Source of the DNA: Candidatus Eisenbergiella intestinipullorum
GTDB taxonomy: Bacteria; Bacillota; Clostridia; Lachnospirales; Lachnospiraceae
Length of the DNA stretch: 51,212 nucleotides
NCBI GenBank assembly: GCA_019119815.1
Contig: DWWH01000003.1
Location: 1 to 51,212, forward strand
Direction: 5' to 3'
A program made the translations under genes and the position numbers. Numbering within the stretch: position 1 is the stretch's first letter; the number at the start of each line of letters is the position of its first letter. The notes below the pieces were generated by a model. It saw only the letters and a list, made by a program, of their open reading frames with translations. It was not told where the DNA came from and searched no databases. Positions 1 to 8,797 of this stretch are shown here, in pieces.

Positions 1-131
1 AAATAAGCCTGATGGCTTATTTTTCAATCGGCAGTTTTGCGCCGAAGCACAAAACTGCTGTGATCGCAGAGGAGAAATCACATGCGTGATTTCTCCTCGC
101 GGCCTCAGCGTAGAACGCTTCGGCATGGAGG
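1..131 (+). repeat. Structured leader element, copy A (left end cut by window)
   Basis: Four consecutive hairpins lie directly upstream of the glycosidase start. H0 is AAATAAGCC-TGAT-GGCTTATTT (1-22) followed by TTCAATC; its outer left arm lies outside the window. H1 is GCAGTTTTG/CAAAACTGC (31-39 and 50-58) with loop CGCCGAAGCA. H2 is a 13-bp perfect stem (69-81 and 86-98) with loop ATGC. H3 is AGCGT/ACGCT (107-111 and 115-119), followed by TCGGCAT and the GGAGG ribosome site at 127-131. H0, the H1 loop and H3 match copy B at 20661-20789, whereas the H1 and H2 stems do not match in sequence but still pair. This is read directly from the sequence; the function is unknown. Confidence 0.8.
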
Positions 132-136
132 AAAAA

Positions 137-1723
137 ATGGAGGAAAAGAAAGACGGAAGGAGGCGGCTTTCCGGGGAAGGCTGGCGAAGATATATCCGGA
201 AATTTAATGAAAACGATGAGGAAACGATCGTTCAGACGGTACCCGATGAAAGAGCGGAGGCGTGGATAGAACGGGAGGCTCCATTTTTCGAGTGTCCGGC
301 CCCGGTCATTGAGGAGACCTGGTATTTCCGCTGGTGGGTTCTGCGCAAGCACATAAAGGAGACGGCGGGAGGCCGGATCATCACGGAGTTTCTCCCCCGG
401 GTGCAGTGGGCGGGGCCCTGCAATTCCATCAATTCGGCAGACGGACACCATATCGCGGAAGCAACATGGCTGAGAAAGGACAGGAGCCTTGTGAAGGAAT
501 ATATCGTTTTCTGGCTGAGAGGGGAGGGGGATGAGACCTCCTATTCCTCCTGGATCGCGGACGCGGTATACCGGTACGCGCTGGCTGCCGGAGAGGAAGC
601 GTTCGCCGTCGGGCTTCTTAACGACCTGGTTTCCTTTTATGAAAAGGTGGAAGCCTCCAACATGACGAAGTACGGCCTGTTCTGGTCTTATGACGACCGG
701 GACGCGATGGAGATGTCCATCAGCGGAAGCGGCCTTCGTCCGACGCTGAACAGCTATATGTGCGCAAACGCCGCCGCCATCGCAAAAATTGCGGACTGGG
801 CCGGAGAAAAGGAGCTGCGGGAACGCTTTGAAAAGAAGGCGGAAACGCTGAAAAGCCTGATCCTGAAATACCTTTGGGATGAAAAGGCTCGGTTTTTCAA
901 GGTGATCCCGCTGGCTGCCAGGGAGGACGAGGCGGATGCCTTTTCCTTTGAAGAGATCCCCGCGGAAAGGAACGTGCGGGAGGAGATCGGATATATTCCC
1001 TGGTGCTTTTCCATTCCGGACAAAAGGCATGACGGAGCATGGGAATATCTGAAACGGGAGGACGGTTTTCGCGCCCCGTTCGGGATCACGACAGCGGAGC
1101 GGAGTCACCCGCTGTATCGGAATACCCGTTCCCCGCATGAGTGCCAGTGGAACGGGCCGGTGTGGCCATATGCCACGACACAGACGCTTGACGGAATGAT
1201 CCGGCTTTTGCAGGAGAGAAAGACGGAAACCGTAAGCAGAGAGGATTTTCTGGAGCAGCTGCGTATTTACGCGGAGAGCCATCAGAGGATTCGGGAAGAC
1301 GGAAAACGGGTGAACTGGCTGGATGAAAATCTGGATCCGGAGACAGGAGAATGGCTGGCGAGAAAAATCCTGCAGGGCTGGGGCTGGCCGGAAGAGAAGG
1401 GAGGATATGAGAGAGGAAAGGACTATAATCATTCGGCGTTTTGCGATCTTGTCATCCGCGGACTCTGCGGCGTCTGCCCGGAGGAAGGGAACGTGCTGGT
1501 GATCGACCCGCTCCTTCCGGAGGAGGCCTGGGATTATTTTCTGCTGGAAGGGCTGCCCTGCATGGGACATTTTCTCACCATCGTCTACGACAGGGACGGG
1601 AGCAGATATGAAAAGGGAAGCGGCTTCTGGGTGGAAGAAGACGGACAGGTTCTTGCCTGGCTGGAAAAGCTGGGAAAACTGCGGATCACACTGGAAGGGA
1701 AAATCGGAGCACAGGCACTCTGA
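137..1723 (+). CDS. MGH1-like glycoside hydrolase (GH63-related alpha/alpha barrel)
   Basis: A 528-residue protein without a signal peptide, so probably cytoplasmic. Motifs typical of (alpha/alpha)6-barrel glycosidases of the GH63/mannosylglycerate-hydrolase-like group are visible: an aromatic WYFRWWVLRK segment near the N terminus, WNGPVWPYATTQ in the second half, and YNHSAFCDLVIRGLCG near the C terminus. The substrate cannot be told from sequence. ATG 137 is chosen because GGAGG at 127-131 lies exactly five bases upstream; the frame stays open upstream to 86, but that part is the structured leader. A sugar ABC uptake operon follows 77 bp later, suggesting that it hydrolyses the imported oligosaccharide (inference). 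The family call is fairly sure; the specificity is open. Confidence 0.75.
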   Translation: MEEKKDGRRRLSGEGWRRYIRKFNENDEETIVQTVPDERAEAWIEREAPFFECPAPVIEETWYFRWWVLRKHIKETAGGRIITEFLPRVQWAGPCNSINSADGHHIAEATWLRKDRSLVKEYIVFWLRGEGDETSYSSWIADAVYRYALAAGEEAFAVGLLNDLVSFYEKVEASNMTKYGLFWSYDDRDAMEMSISGSGLRPTLNSYMCANAAAIAKIADWAGEKELRERFEKKAETLKSLILKYLWDEKARFFKVIPLAAREDEADAFSFEEIPAERNVREEIGYIPWCFSIPDKRHDGAWEYLKREDGFRAPFGITTAERSHPLYRNTRSPHECQWNGPVWPYATTQTLDGMIRLLQERKTETVSREDFLEQLRIYAESHQRIREDGKRVNWLDENLDPETGEWLARKILQGWGWPEEKGGYERGKDYNHSAFCDLVIRGLCGVCPEEGNVLVIDPLLPEEAWDYFLLEGLPCMGHFLTIVYDRDGSRYEKGSGFWVEEDGQVLAWLEKLGKLRITLEGKIGAQAL

Positions 1724-1730
1724 CATCTTG

Positions 1731-1795
1731 GAAGAATTGCTGCGCAATTCTTCTCACTGAAATGAAATGCGGCCTGCGGCCGCAGGAAAATGAGG
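1731..1795 (+). promoter_or_regulatory. Two-hairpin leader of the solute-binding protein gene
   Basis: Two perfect hairpins lie between the glycosidase and the binding protein: GAAGAATTG/CAATTCTTC (1731-1739 and 1745-1753, loop CTGCG) and TGCGGCC/GGCCGCA (768-774 and 778-784 of the 1-kb block starting at 1001, i.e. 1768-1784, loop TGC). The ribosome site GAGG (1792-1795) follows, five bases before ATG 1801. There is no U-tract, so this is not an ordinary terminator. The layout resembles the other hairpin leaders in this window. Confidence 0.55.
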
Positions 1796-1800
1796 TAAAT

Positions 1801-3477
1801 ATGAAGAGAAGACTGGAAAGATTTGGAAAAGGAATGCTCAGCATGATTCTGGCGGCAGCGCTTGTCGCCGGATGCGGCTCTGCCGGAACGCAGGGGGAAA
1901 GCTAAGACGTTACAGGAATAGAAAACACGGACGCCGGTCAGGCGGATGCGGCAGGAACGGAAAGCGCGGAGGCGTCCCCGGCAGAGGGAGAGGCATATGC
2001 GGTTCCGTTCGGGGACGGGGAAACGGACAATCTGACGGTAGCCTGTCTGGAGGGCTGGTACACGGCGGTGTCCATCAATGATAACCTGGAGATCTGGCAG
2101 GCCATCGAGGATCGGACCGGTGTGAAGATCAACTGGGAGGCGACGGCGGACTATGATACCGTCATGCAGCCCAGGATCGCGGCAGGAAGCGATCTGCCGG
2201 ATATTTTTATCGTTCCGCCCGCATGGAGCAATACCGGAGTATATAAGCTGGCGGAGGACGGAATCATTCAGCCTCTGGACGATCTGATCGCGCAGTACGC
2301 GCCGGATATCCAGCGGGTTCTGGAGGAAGATCCGGAACTGAAAAGCCTGCTGACAGCGCCGGACGGACATATTTATACGATCGCGGACGCTCCGAAGTAT
2401 GTGAACGATCTTGTGGTATTGGACGGAATGTTCGTCCGTCAGGACTGGCTGGACGCAGTTGGCCTGGACCAGCCGGAAACCATAGAAGACTGGTATGAGG
2501 TACTGACCGCGTTTAAGAATGAGGATCCGAACGGCAATGGGATCCAGGACGAAATTCCTTTCAGCGGACTGGATCTGGATCTTTCCCTGTTCCGGTATTT
2601 TCTGTCCGCGTTCGATCTGCCTGTCAGTGTAGGTGCCTGGTGGTACGATGAAAACGGAGAGGTTTTCTGCGTTTATACCACGGACGAATATAAAAATTTT
2701 GTAACGGAAATGAACAAGTGGTACGAGGAAGGGCTGATCGATATGGAATTTACGAGAGATGAAGCGAACTTCCAGGCCCTGGTTGCCACAAACGTTGTGG
2801 GCGCTTTTTCCCATCTTGCGGAAAGGCAGGTTCAGTACAATAATCTTCTGAGCACATCCGGACATCCGGAAGCAGACCATGCGCTGGTTCCGCATCCTAC
2901 CGGAACAAAGGAAGTGCAGGTGATAAAGCGTGAGCCCACCTGGAACCATTACGCGATTCCGACCTCCAGTGACAAGGCGGAGCTTGCGATCAAATGGATG
3001 AATTTTGTCTGGGGAAGCGAGGAAGGCGTGACCCTGACAGAGTGGGGGATCGAGGGAAAGACCTATGAAGTGGTAGACGGACAGAAACAATATACGGATT
3101 TCGTCCTGAACAATCCGGACGGCCTGGATCCTTATAACGCATTGAGAAGCCTGGGCGCGAGCAACACGATCCTGGCACGTACGCCTGCAGATGCCTACAG
3201 GGCGCTGAACAGTCAGGGAGATGCGATCTCCTATGCGGAAAACACGAACCTTGTGGAGCCCTTCCCCAACATGATGTCCACGCCGGAGGAGCAGGATATT
3301 CTGGACATGTACAGCACGGATTTCGATACCTACTGTTCGGAAAGCATTCTTAGCTTCATTACGGGGGCAACGGATCTGGGAGAATGGCAGTCCTTTGTGG
3401 ATACCTTAAACAGTATCGGGCTGGAAGAGCTGAGAGCGGTGAAGCAGGCGCAGTTTGATCGTTCAAAGGGGGCGTAA
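1801..3477 (+). pseudogene. Carbohydrate ABC transporter solute-binding lipoprotein, interrupted by in-frame TAA
   Basis: Translation from ATG 1801 gives a classic lipoprotein signal peptide with lipobox LVAGC (Cys25), then stops at TAA 1903-1905 (codon 35). The same frame then continues without another stop to 3477 with a full LplA/YtcQ-like binding protein: an acidic Ala/Glu linker, then ITxxD-type binding-protein features such as WQAIEDRTGVKINWE, and a normal C terminus. A GTG at 2068 could restart translation, but the product would lack the lipid anchor. Both permease genes downstream are intact. One base substitution (for example from GAA, CAA or AAA) explains the stop. Readthrough, population polymorphism or a sequencing error are alternatives. 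Without an exported binding protein the uptake system should not work. Confidence 0.8.
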
Positions 3478-3481
3478 AGCC

Positions 3482-4393
3482 ATGAGCAGAAAAACATTCT
3501 GGAAAAGCCTGCGCAAAGACCGTCAGCTCGTGTTCATGCTGATACCTGTGGTGATTTTCTTCGCGGTTTTTTCTTACTATCCCCTGTATGGGATCCTGAT
3601 CGCGTTCAAGGATTATTCCATCAGTAAGGGGATCCTGGGAAGTCCCTGGGCCGGACTGCGGTATTTCAGGCAGTTTTTTCTCAGCCCTTATTTCGGAAGG
3701 CTTCTGCGCAATACGGTCCTGATCAGCGTCTATAGCCTGCTGTGGGGATTCCCGATCCCGATCCTTTTCGCACTGCTGCTAAATGAATTTAAGGATGGAA
3801 AATTTAAACGTCTGATCCAGACGGTGTCCTATCTGCCGCACTTTATTTCTCTGGTCGTGATCTGCGGAATCCTGATCGATATTTTTTCTCCGCAGGGCGG
3901 AGTGGTCAATTCCCTTCTGTACGGCCTGACGGGAAAGCGGATCAACTTTTTCGGAGAACCGGAATGGTTCCGCACCATGTACGTGGGAAGCGGCGTCTGG
4001 CAGGAATTCGGCTGGAACAGCATCATCTATCTGGCTGCGATCACGGGCATCAACCCGGATCTGTATGAGGCGGCGAAAATAGACGGAGCCGGGAGGCTGA
4101 AGCAGATCTGGCACGTTACGCTGCCGGGCATCAAGCCTACGATTCTGACCCTGCTGATCCTGAATCTGGGAAATATCATGAGCGTAGGGTATGAAAAGAT
4201 CATCCTGCTTTATAGTCCGACCACTTATGAGACGGCGGATGTGATTTCTACCTACGTGTACCGGACAGGTCTGTTAAGCCAGCAGTACAGCTATGCGGGC
4301 GCGGTCGGGCTGTTCAATTCCGCGATCAACATCGCCATTCTGGTGCTGTGCAATTTCGCGGGAAAGAAGCTGTTCGGAGTGGGAATCTGGTAA
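3482..4393 (+). CDS. Carbohydrate ABC transporter permease (LplB/MalF type)
   Basis: A 303-residue inner-membrane permease with about six hydrophobic segments. The EAA loop, which contacts the ATPase, is seen as YEAAKIDGAGRLKQIWHVTL at roughly residues 195-215. The family normally pairs with a MalG/YtcP-type permease and a lipoprotein, and that order is present here. ATG 3482 follows a G-rich ribosome site at 3466-3472 and lies four bases after the stop of the binding-protein frame. No ATPase gene is nearby; in this family the ATPase is usually a shared MsmX-type protein encoded elsewhere (known for the family). Confidence 0.92.
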   Translation: MSRKTFWKSLRKDRQLVFMLIPVVIFFAVFSYYPLYGILIAFKDYSISKGILGSPWAGLRYFRQFFLSPYFGRLLRNTVLISVYSLLWGFPIPILFALLLNEFKDGKFKRLIQTVSYLPHFISLVVICGILIDIFSPQGGVVNSLLYGLTGKRINFFGEPEWFRTMYVGSGVWQEFGWNSIIYLAAITGINPDLYEAAKIDGAGRLKQIWHVTLPGIKPTILTLLILNLGNIMSVGYEKIILLYSPTTYETADVISTYVYRTGLLSQQYSYAGAVGLFNSAINIAILVLCNFAGKKLFGVGIW

Positions 4394-4420
4394 ATGCGAA
4401 GCTGAAAAAATGTGGCCGGG

Positions 4421-4449
4421 GCCGGAGCGTTTCCGGCTCCGGCATGGAG
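4421..4449 (+). promoter_or_regulatory. Hairpin plus ribosome-site cassette before the second permease (version E)
   Basis: GCCGGAGC (4421-4428) pairs with GCTCCGGC (4436-4443) around a 7-base loop, and ATGGAG follows at once at 4444-4449. The CCGGCATGGAG junction resembles TTCGGCATGGAGG in leader copies A, B and D, so this may be a divergent member of the same start-proximal module. Confidence 0.5.
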
Positions 4450-4452
4450 TAA

Positions 4453-5334
4453 ATGAGAATGAAACAGAAAAAATTAAGTGCGCTGGCGGTCAGAGGAATT
4501 CTGGCCGCAGTGCTTATCCTTGCAGGGATCCTTTGCGTGTATCCTTTCCTTTATGTGTTTTCCATGTCGATCAGCGCTCCAGAGCATGTGCTTCGAAAGG
4601 ACGTTGCGTTCCTTCCGCGGGGGCTTTCGCTGGAAGGATATGGACTGGTATTTGAGAACCCGACGGTATGGAGATCCTACCGGAACACCATCCTGTATAC
4701 GGTGTTTGGAACGGCGCTGAATATGGTACTGACCGTTTTGGCGGCCTATCCGCTTTCCAGAGAAAAATTTGTTCTGAGACGGCCGGTTTCCATCCTGATC
4801 ACGATCACCATGTATGTCAGCGGCGGCATGATCCCGTTTTTCATCGTTGTTACAAACCTGGGACTGTATAATACGCCGCTGGCCGTCATTCTGCCTTTCG
4901 CGGTGAGTGCCTGGAATATCATCATCGCCAGAAGCTTTTATGAAAGCCTTCCGGAAGCGCTGTCAGAGGCGGCGCAGATTGACGGGGCGAGCCACCTGAC
5001 GGTTCTTGTAAAAGTGATGCTGCCGCTATCCAAACCGATCCTGTCCGTCCTTCTGCTGTATTATGCGGTAGGCCACTGGAACAACTATTTCTGGCCCATG
5101 GTACTCGTGCCGAACCCGCAGTATCAGCCGCTCCAGGTCTTTCTGCGGAGCCTGCTGATTCTCAAGCAGGATGTGGGAGGGGCGAGCGCGCAGATCGGCA
5201 TCAGCAGGACCGCGCAGATGGAACAGCTGAAATATGCGGCGATCATCGTATCGGTCCTGCCGATCCTGTTTATCTATCCCTTTATTCAGAAATACTTTGT
5301 AAAGGGTGTATCCGTGGGAGCGATAAAAGAGTAA
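4453..5334 (+). CDS. Carbohydrate ABC transporter permease (YtcP/MalG type)
   Basis: A 293-residue membrane permease with about six transmembrane segments and the EAA motif SEAAQIDGASHLTVLVKVML. It ends in the usual QKYFVKGVSVGAIKE C terminus of the family. It should form the heterodimeric membrane channel with the permease encoded at 3482-4393. Two starts are possible: ATG 4453, very close to GGAG at 4446-4449, or ATG 4459, which has the better spacing. No clear terminator follows, only a weak AATCAA/TTGATT pairing before a T-rich stretch at 5365. Confidence 0.92.
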   Translation: MRMKQKKLSALAVRGILAAVLILAGILCVYPFLYVFSMSISAPEHVLRKDVAFLPRGLSLEGYGLVFENPTVWRSYRNTILYTVFGTALNMVLTVLAAYPLSREKFVLRRPVSILITITMYVSGGMIPFFIVVTNLGLYNTPLAVILPFAVSAWNIIIARSFYESLPEALSEAAQIDGASHLTVLVKVMLPLSKPILSVLLLYYAVGHWNNYFWPMVLVPNPQYQPLQVFLRSLLILKQDVGGASAQIGISRTAQMEQLKYAAIIVSVLPILFIYPFIQKYFVKGVSVGAIKE

Positions 5335-5349
5335 ATCAAAGAAATGCTG

Positions 5350-5378
5350 TTGATTCGGTTGCCTTTTTTCGTTATAAT
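5350..5378 (+). promoter_or_regulatory. Sigma-A promoter for the AbrB-type antitoxin
   Basis: TTGATT (5350-5355), a 17-base spacer and TATAAT (5373-5378), about 75 bases before the antitoxin start. Confidence 0.6.
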
Positions 5379-5455
5379 ATGCTTGGAAACAAAGAAGTAA
5401 AGAAACCAGGAATATTAAAGCATTTTATCCATATAATAGGAAGGAGGCAATGATC

Positions 5456-5833
5456 GTGTCAACTGCTTTGGCTCAAAAAGGCGGCTCAAAAATGGACAGG
5501 AAAGTATTGAGCATTTCATCGAAAAGACAGATTACGATTCCGCAGAAGTTCTATCAATTATTGGGATTCGAGGATGAAGCGGAGTGTGTACTTCACGGTA
5601 ATGAACTGATTATCCGACCAGTTAAAACAGTTTCCGGCGGTGAGTTCGCTGAACAGATACTTGAGGAACTGATTGAAGAGGGGCTGTCAGGGGAAGACCT
5701 GCTTGCCAGGTTTAAAGAGCGTCAGGCCCGGATCAGACCGGCAGTTGAGTCCATGCTGACGGATGCGGAGAAAGCCGCAGAAGGAACAGGGGACTACGCA
5801 ACATACGACGATGTATTCGGAACGGAGGACTGA
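5456..5833 (+). CDS. AbrB/MazE-like antitoxin with a SpoVT-AbrB DNA-binding domain
   Basis: About 125 residues. The core KVLSISSKRQITIPQKFYQL is a swapped-hairpin AbrB fold (roughly residues 14-55), followed by a helical acidic tail that would contact a toxin. GTG 5456 is preferred because AAGGAGG at 5441-5447 is eight bases upstream; ATG 5450, only two bases from the site, is the alternative. The family binds its own promoter as a dimer. The toxin gene that should follow is reduced to a stub at 5837-5908, so this antitoxin appears to be an orphan. The domain call is sure; the toxin-antitoxin role is inferred from the context. Confidence 0.8.
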   Translation: MSTALAQKGGSKMDRKVLSISSKRQITIPQKFYQLLGFEDEAECVLHGNELIIRPVKTVSGGEFAEQILEELIEEGLSGEDLLARFKERQARIRPAVESMLTDAEKAAEGTGDYATYDDVFGTED

Positions 5834-5836
5834 TCT

Positions 5837-5908
5837 ATGATGCAGGTACGCTTCCTCCCTCCGGCAGCTAAATTTATTAAAAAGCTGAAAGACAAGAAAC
5901 TGAAATAG
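5837..5908 (+). pseudogene. RelE/ParE-type toxin stub (23 residues)
   Basis: ATG 5837 lies eight bases after GGAGG (5824-5828) and four bases past the antitoxin stop, the usual spacing of a type II toxin. The product begins MMQVRFLPPAAKFIKKLKDK, which looks like the first strand and helix of a RelE/ParE toxin, but a TAG at 5906-5908 ends it after 23 residues, and the sequence downstream shows no toxin continuation in any frame. It then runs into a hairpin. Probably a decayed toxin, with the 3' part deleted. Confidence 0.5.
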
Positions 5909-5926
5909 GGATCCGGACATCGGGCA

Positions 5927-5970
5927 ACAGGGCTGCAGCGCAGAAGGCATCAAAAGCGCTGCGGCCCTGT
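5927..5970. terminator. Probable bidirectional terminator between convergent genes
   Basis: ACAGGGCTGCAGCGC (5927-5941) pairs with GCGCTGCGGCCCTGT (5956-5970), a 15-bp stem with one G-U pair and a 14-base loop. The T-tract is short. It sits between the toxin stub (plus) and the ATPase (minus). Confidence 0.5.
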
Positions 5971-6028
5971 TTGCTGCCGGAATACAGGAGCCTGCTTCTT
6001 CGCAGCCTGAAGTCCGCCCATTTCCGGG

Positions 6029-8668
6029 CTATTTCCGGTGCGTTCTCTTTCTCTGGAAGAACTTCACCGCCTCCACAATGGGAATCACGAGCGCGCCCAG
6101 AAGAATGGCGATGAGGTATTCACTCAGCTCCACGCTGGTGAATTCAAACGCGGCGGCGAGGAAGGGAACCTCGCAGACCAGGGTGGTTGCCAGGAAGGAG
6201 CCCGCCGCGGCGATGAGAAGCATCCGGTTCTGGGAACCGAGCCGGAAGATGCTTTCCCGCTGGGAGCGCATGTTCAGGCTGTGGAAGATCTCCGCCATGG
6301 ACAGGGTCAGAAAGGCCATGGTGGTGCCGTGAGGGCTGTTGGTGATTTCCCAGACGCCGCTTTCCATGTAGTGGCCTAAAAAGTAGGAAAGCAGGGTGAG
6401 CGCCGTTACCAGAATGCCCTGGTAGGCGATGTCAAAGCCCATGCCGTCCGCGAAGATGCCCGCTTTCGCGTTCCGGGGCTTTCTGCGCATGATGTCCGGC
6501 TCCGCCTTTTCCGTTCCCAGGGCCAGGGCCGGGAAGCAGTCTGTGACCAGGTTGACCCACAGCAGATGAACCGGCTGCAGGATGGTAAATCCCATCAGGG
6601 TGGCAAAGAAGATGCTGAGCACCTCGCTCATGTTGGAGCCGAGCAGGAACTGGATGGCCTTCCGGATGTTGTCATAGATCCGGCGGCCCTCCTCCACAGC
6701 GCCCACGATGGTGGCAAAGTTATCGTCGGCCAGAACCATGTCTGCCACGTTTTTGGTCACGTCCGTTCCGGTGATGCCCATGCCCACGCCGATGTCCGCC
6801 GCCTTGATGGAAGGAGCGTCGTTGACGCCGTCGCCGGTCATGGCGGTGACGCAGCCCGCTTTTTTCCAGGCGTTTACGATACGGGTCTTGTGCTCCGGCT
6901 GAACGCGGGCATAGACGCTGATGGAACGGAACTGCTTTTCAAATTCTTCATCGGTCAGATCGGAAAGCTCGGAACCGGTGATGGCGCGGGTGTCCTGCGT
7001 GAGGATGCCGAGCTCCTTCGCGATGGCGGAGGCGGTGTCGATGTGATCGCCCGTGATCATGATGGGACGGATGCCTGCCTGGCGGCATTCCACGATGGCG
7101 TCCTTCACCTCCGGGCGGACGGGATCGATCATGCCGCACAGTCCGGTGAAGCAGAGCTGCTGCTCCAGATACTCCGGCTCACAGCTTTCCGGCAGGTCGT
7201 TCCAGCGGCGCTCCGCACAGGCCAGGACGCGGAGCGCCCGGTCGGCCATATCCTTATTGGCGGAAAGGATTTCCTGTCTGTAAGCGTCGGTCATGGGGAC
7301 GGGATTTCCATTTTTCAGATAGAAGGAACATCTCTGGATGACCACGTCCGGTGCGCCCTTGGTGTACTGGATGCATCCGTTGTCCGTCCTGTGTACGGTG
7401 GACATCATTTTCCGGCCGGAGTCGAAGGGGGCTTCTGCGCAGCGGGGAAGCTCTGCTTTCAGCTCAGGCTTTGCGCGGCCGGTCTTTGCGGCCCAGGAAA
7501 CCAGCGCCGCTTCGGTGGGTTCTCCGGTCACGGTGCCGTCCGCATTCTGTTCCGCATCGCTGCAGAGGGCCATGGCGGATGCGATGTCTGCCTCATTCTC
7601 TCCGAAAAAGTCCACCACGGTCATTTTGTTCTGGGTCAGGGTCCCGGTCTTGTCGGAGCAGATGATCTGGGCGCAGCCCAGGGTTTCCACAGCGGTCAGA
7701 CGGCGGATGATGGCGTTTCGCTTTGACATGTTGGTCACGCCGATGGAAAGCACCACGGTGACTACGGCGGCAAGGCCCTCAGGAATGGCCGCTACGGCGA
7801 GGGAGACGGCGATCATGAAGGAATCCAGGGCGAGAGAGAGGTCGAAGCGTCCGGCACGGATGATCTGGACGGCGAAAACCACCACACAGATGGCCAGCAC
7901 GATCCAGGTCAGGATGCGGGAAAGCTGGCTGAGCTTTCTCTGCAGTGGCGTCTGTCCTTCCTGCGCTTGCTCCAGCGCGTCGGCGATTTTTCCCATTTCC
8001 GTCTGCATTCCGGTGGCGGTGACCACAGCGCGGCCTCGGCCGTAAACTACGGTGCTGCCCATATAGACCATATTTTTCCGGTCGCCCAGAGGGACGTCCT
8101 TCTGTCCGTCCGACAGCCGGAGCATGTCGATGAATTTGGTAACGGGAACGGATTCTCCGGTCAGGGCCGCTTCCTCCACCTTCAGGCTGGCGCTTTCCAG
8201 AATGCGGGCGTCGGCGGGAACGGCGTCTCCCGCTTCCAGAAGGATGATGTCGCCCTTTACCAGATCCTCGCTGGGAATGGTCTGAATCTGGCCGTCCCGC
8301 AGGACGCGGGAGGTGGCGGCGGACATTTCCTGCAGCGCCTCAATGGCCTTTTCCGCCTTGCTTTCCTGATACACGCCGAGGATGGCGTTGATGATGACCA
8401 CGGCCAGAATGATGATCACGTCGGCGAAGCTGTCGCTTTCCACAACTGCCAGCACCCCGCTGACCGCGGCGGCTGCCAGCAGGATGAGGATCATCGGATC
8501 GGCCAGCTGCTCCAGGAATCTCCGGAAGAGGGATTTTCCCTTCGCGGCGGCGAGGCGGTTTTTCCCGTCCTGCTCCAGCCGCCTTTCGGCTTCTGCCTGG
8601 CGCAGTCCTTCATCGGAAGCGGAAAGCTCCTTCAGAACCTGTTCTTTTTCTTCACAATAATATTTCAT
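6029..8668 (-). CDS. P2-type cation-transporting ATPase (Ca2+/Mn2+ class)
   Basis: An 879-residue membrane pump. In order: N-terminal cation-ATPase domain, actuator TGES (about residue 170), the M4 ion site PEGLA (296-300), the phosphorylated DKTGT (Asp339), the nucleotide-binding domain with KGAPD, hinge TGDGVNDAP, and the C-terminal transmembrane bundle. This is the PacL/SERCA-like class. A yybP-ykoY riboswitch directly upstream in the same transcript, which senses Mn2+ in characterised members, argues that the physiological substrate is Mn2+, possibly with Ca2+. The start is ATG 8668 with AAAGGAGG just upstream. The gene is monocistronic as far as visible and full length. Confidence 0.92.
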   Translation of the reverse strand: MKYYCEEKEQVLKELSASDEGLRQAEAERRLEQDGKNRLAAAKGKSLFRRFLEQLADPMILILLAAAAVSGVLAVVESDSFADVIIILAVVIINAILGVYQESKAEKAIEALQEMSAATSRVLRDGQIQTIPSEDLVKGDIILLEAGDAVPADARILESASLKVEEAALTGESVPVTKFIDMLRLSDGQKDVPLGDRKNMVYMGSTVVYGRGRAVVTATGMQTEMGKIADALEQAQEGQTPLQRKLSQLSRILTWIVLAICVVVFAVQIIRAGRFDLSLALDSFMIAVSLAVAAIPEGLAAVVTVVLSIGVTNMSKRNAIIRRLTAVETLGCAQIICSDKTGTLTQNKMTVVDFFGENEADIASAMALCSDAEQNADGTVTGEPTEAALVSWAAKTGRAKPELKAELPRCAEAPFDSGRKMMSTVHRTDNGCIQYTKGAPDVVIQRCSFYLKNGNPVPMTDAYRQEILSANKDMADRALRVLACAERRWNDLPESCEPEYLEQQLCFTGLCGMIDPVRPEVKDAIVECRQAGIRPIMITGDHIDTASAIAKELGILTQDTRAITGSELSDLTDEEFEKQFRSISVYARVQPEHKTRIVNAWKKAGCVTAMTGDGVNDAPSIKAADIGVGMGITGTDVTKNVADMVLADDNFATIVGAVEEGRRIYDNIRKAIQFLLGSNMSEVLSIFFATLMGFTILQPVHLLWVNLVTDCFPALALGTEKAEPDIMRRKPRNAKAGIFADGMGFDIAYQGILVTALTLLSYFLGHYMESGVWEITNSPHGTTMAFLTLSMAEIFHSLNMRSQRESIFRLGSQNRMLLIAAAGSFLATTLVCEVPFLAAAFEFTSVELSEYLIAILLGALVIPIVEAVKFFQRKRTHRK

Positions 8669-8702
8669 GGGACCTCCTTTGCCGCAGGGCGGCTTTTTTC
8701 AG

Positions 8703-8740
8703 AAAAAAATCCGGATATAACCGTCAAGGCCATATCCGGA
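8703..8740 (-). terminator. Second leader terminator upstream of the P2 ATPase
   Basis: On the minus strand a 9-bp stem TCCGGATAT/ATATCCGGA (arms 8732-8740 and 8710-8718) is followed by seven T (8703-8709). It lies between the riboswitch terminator and the ATPase start, so transcripts must pass two terminators. Confidence 0.7.
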
Positions 8741-8755
8741 GCTGAAAGAAAATAT

Positions 8756-8797
8756 AAAAAGAGACTCACGTAAGCCTTTCGGTTATACATGAGTCTC
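8756..8797 (-). terminator. Riboswitch expression-platform terminator
   Basis: On the minus strand GAGACTCA (8797-8790) pairs with TGAGTCTC (8768-8761), followed by five T. The left arm overlaps the 3' strand of the aptamer closing helix (CTCATG, 8793-8788), so aptamer and terminator exclude each other. Ligand binding should therefore allow readthrough (inference). Confidence 0.75.

Noticed and set aside
17..1747. Long minus-strand open frame (576 codons) opposite the MGH1-like glycosidase
   Set aside because: It mirrors the plus-strand gene; composition is Arg/Pro/Leu-biased without recognisable motifs or a ribosome site. High G/C at third positions opens antisense frames.
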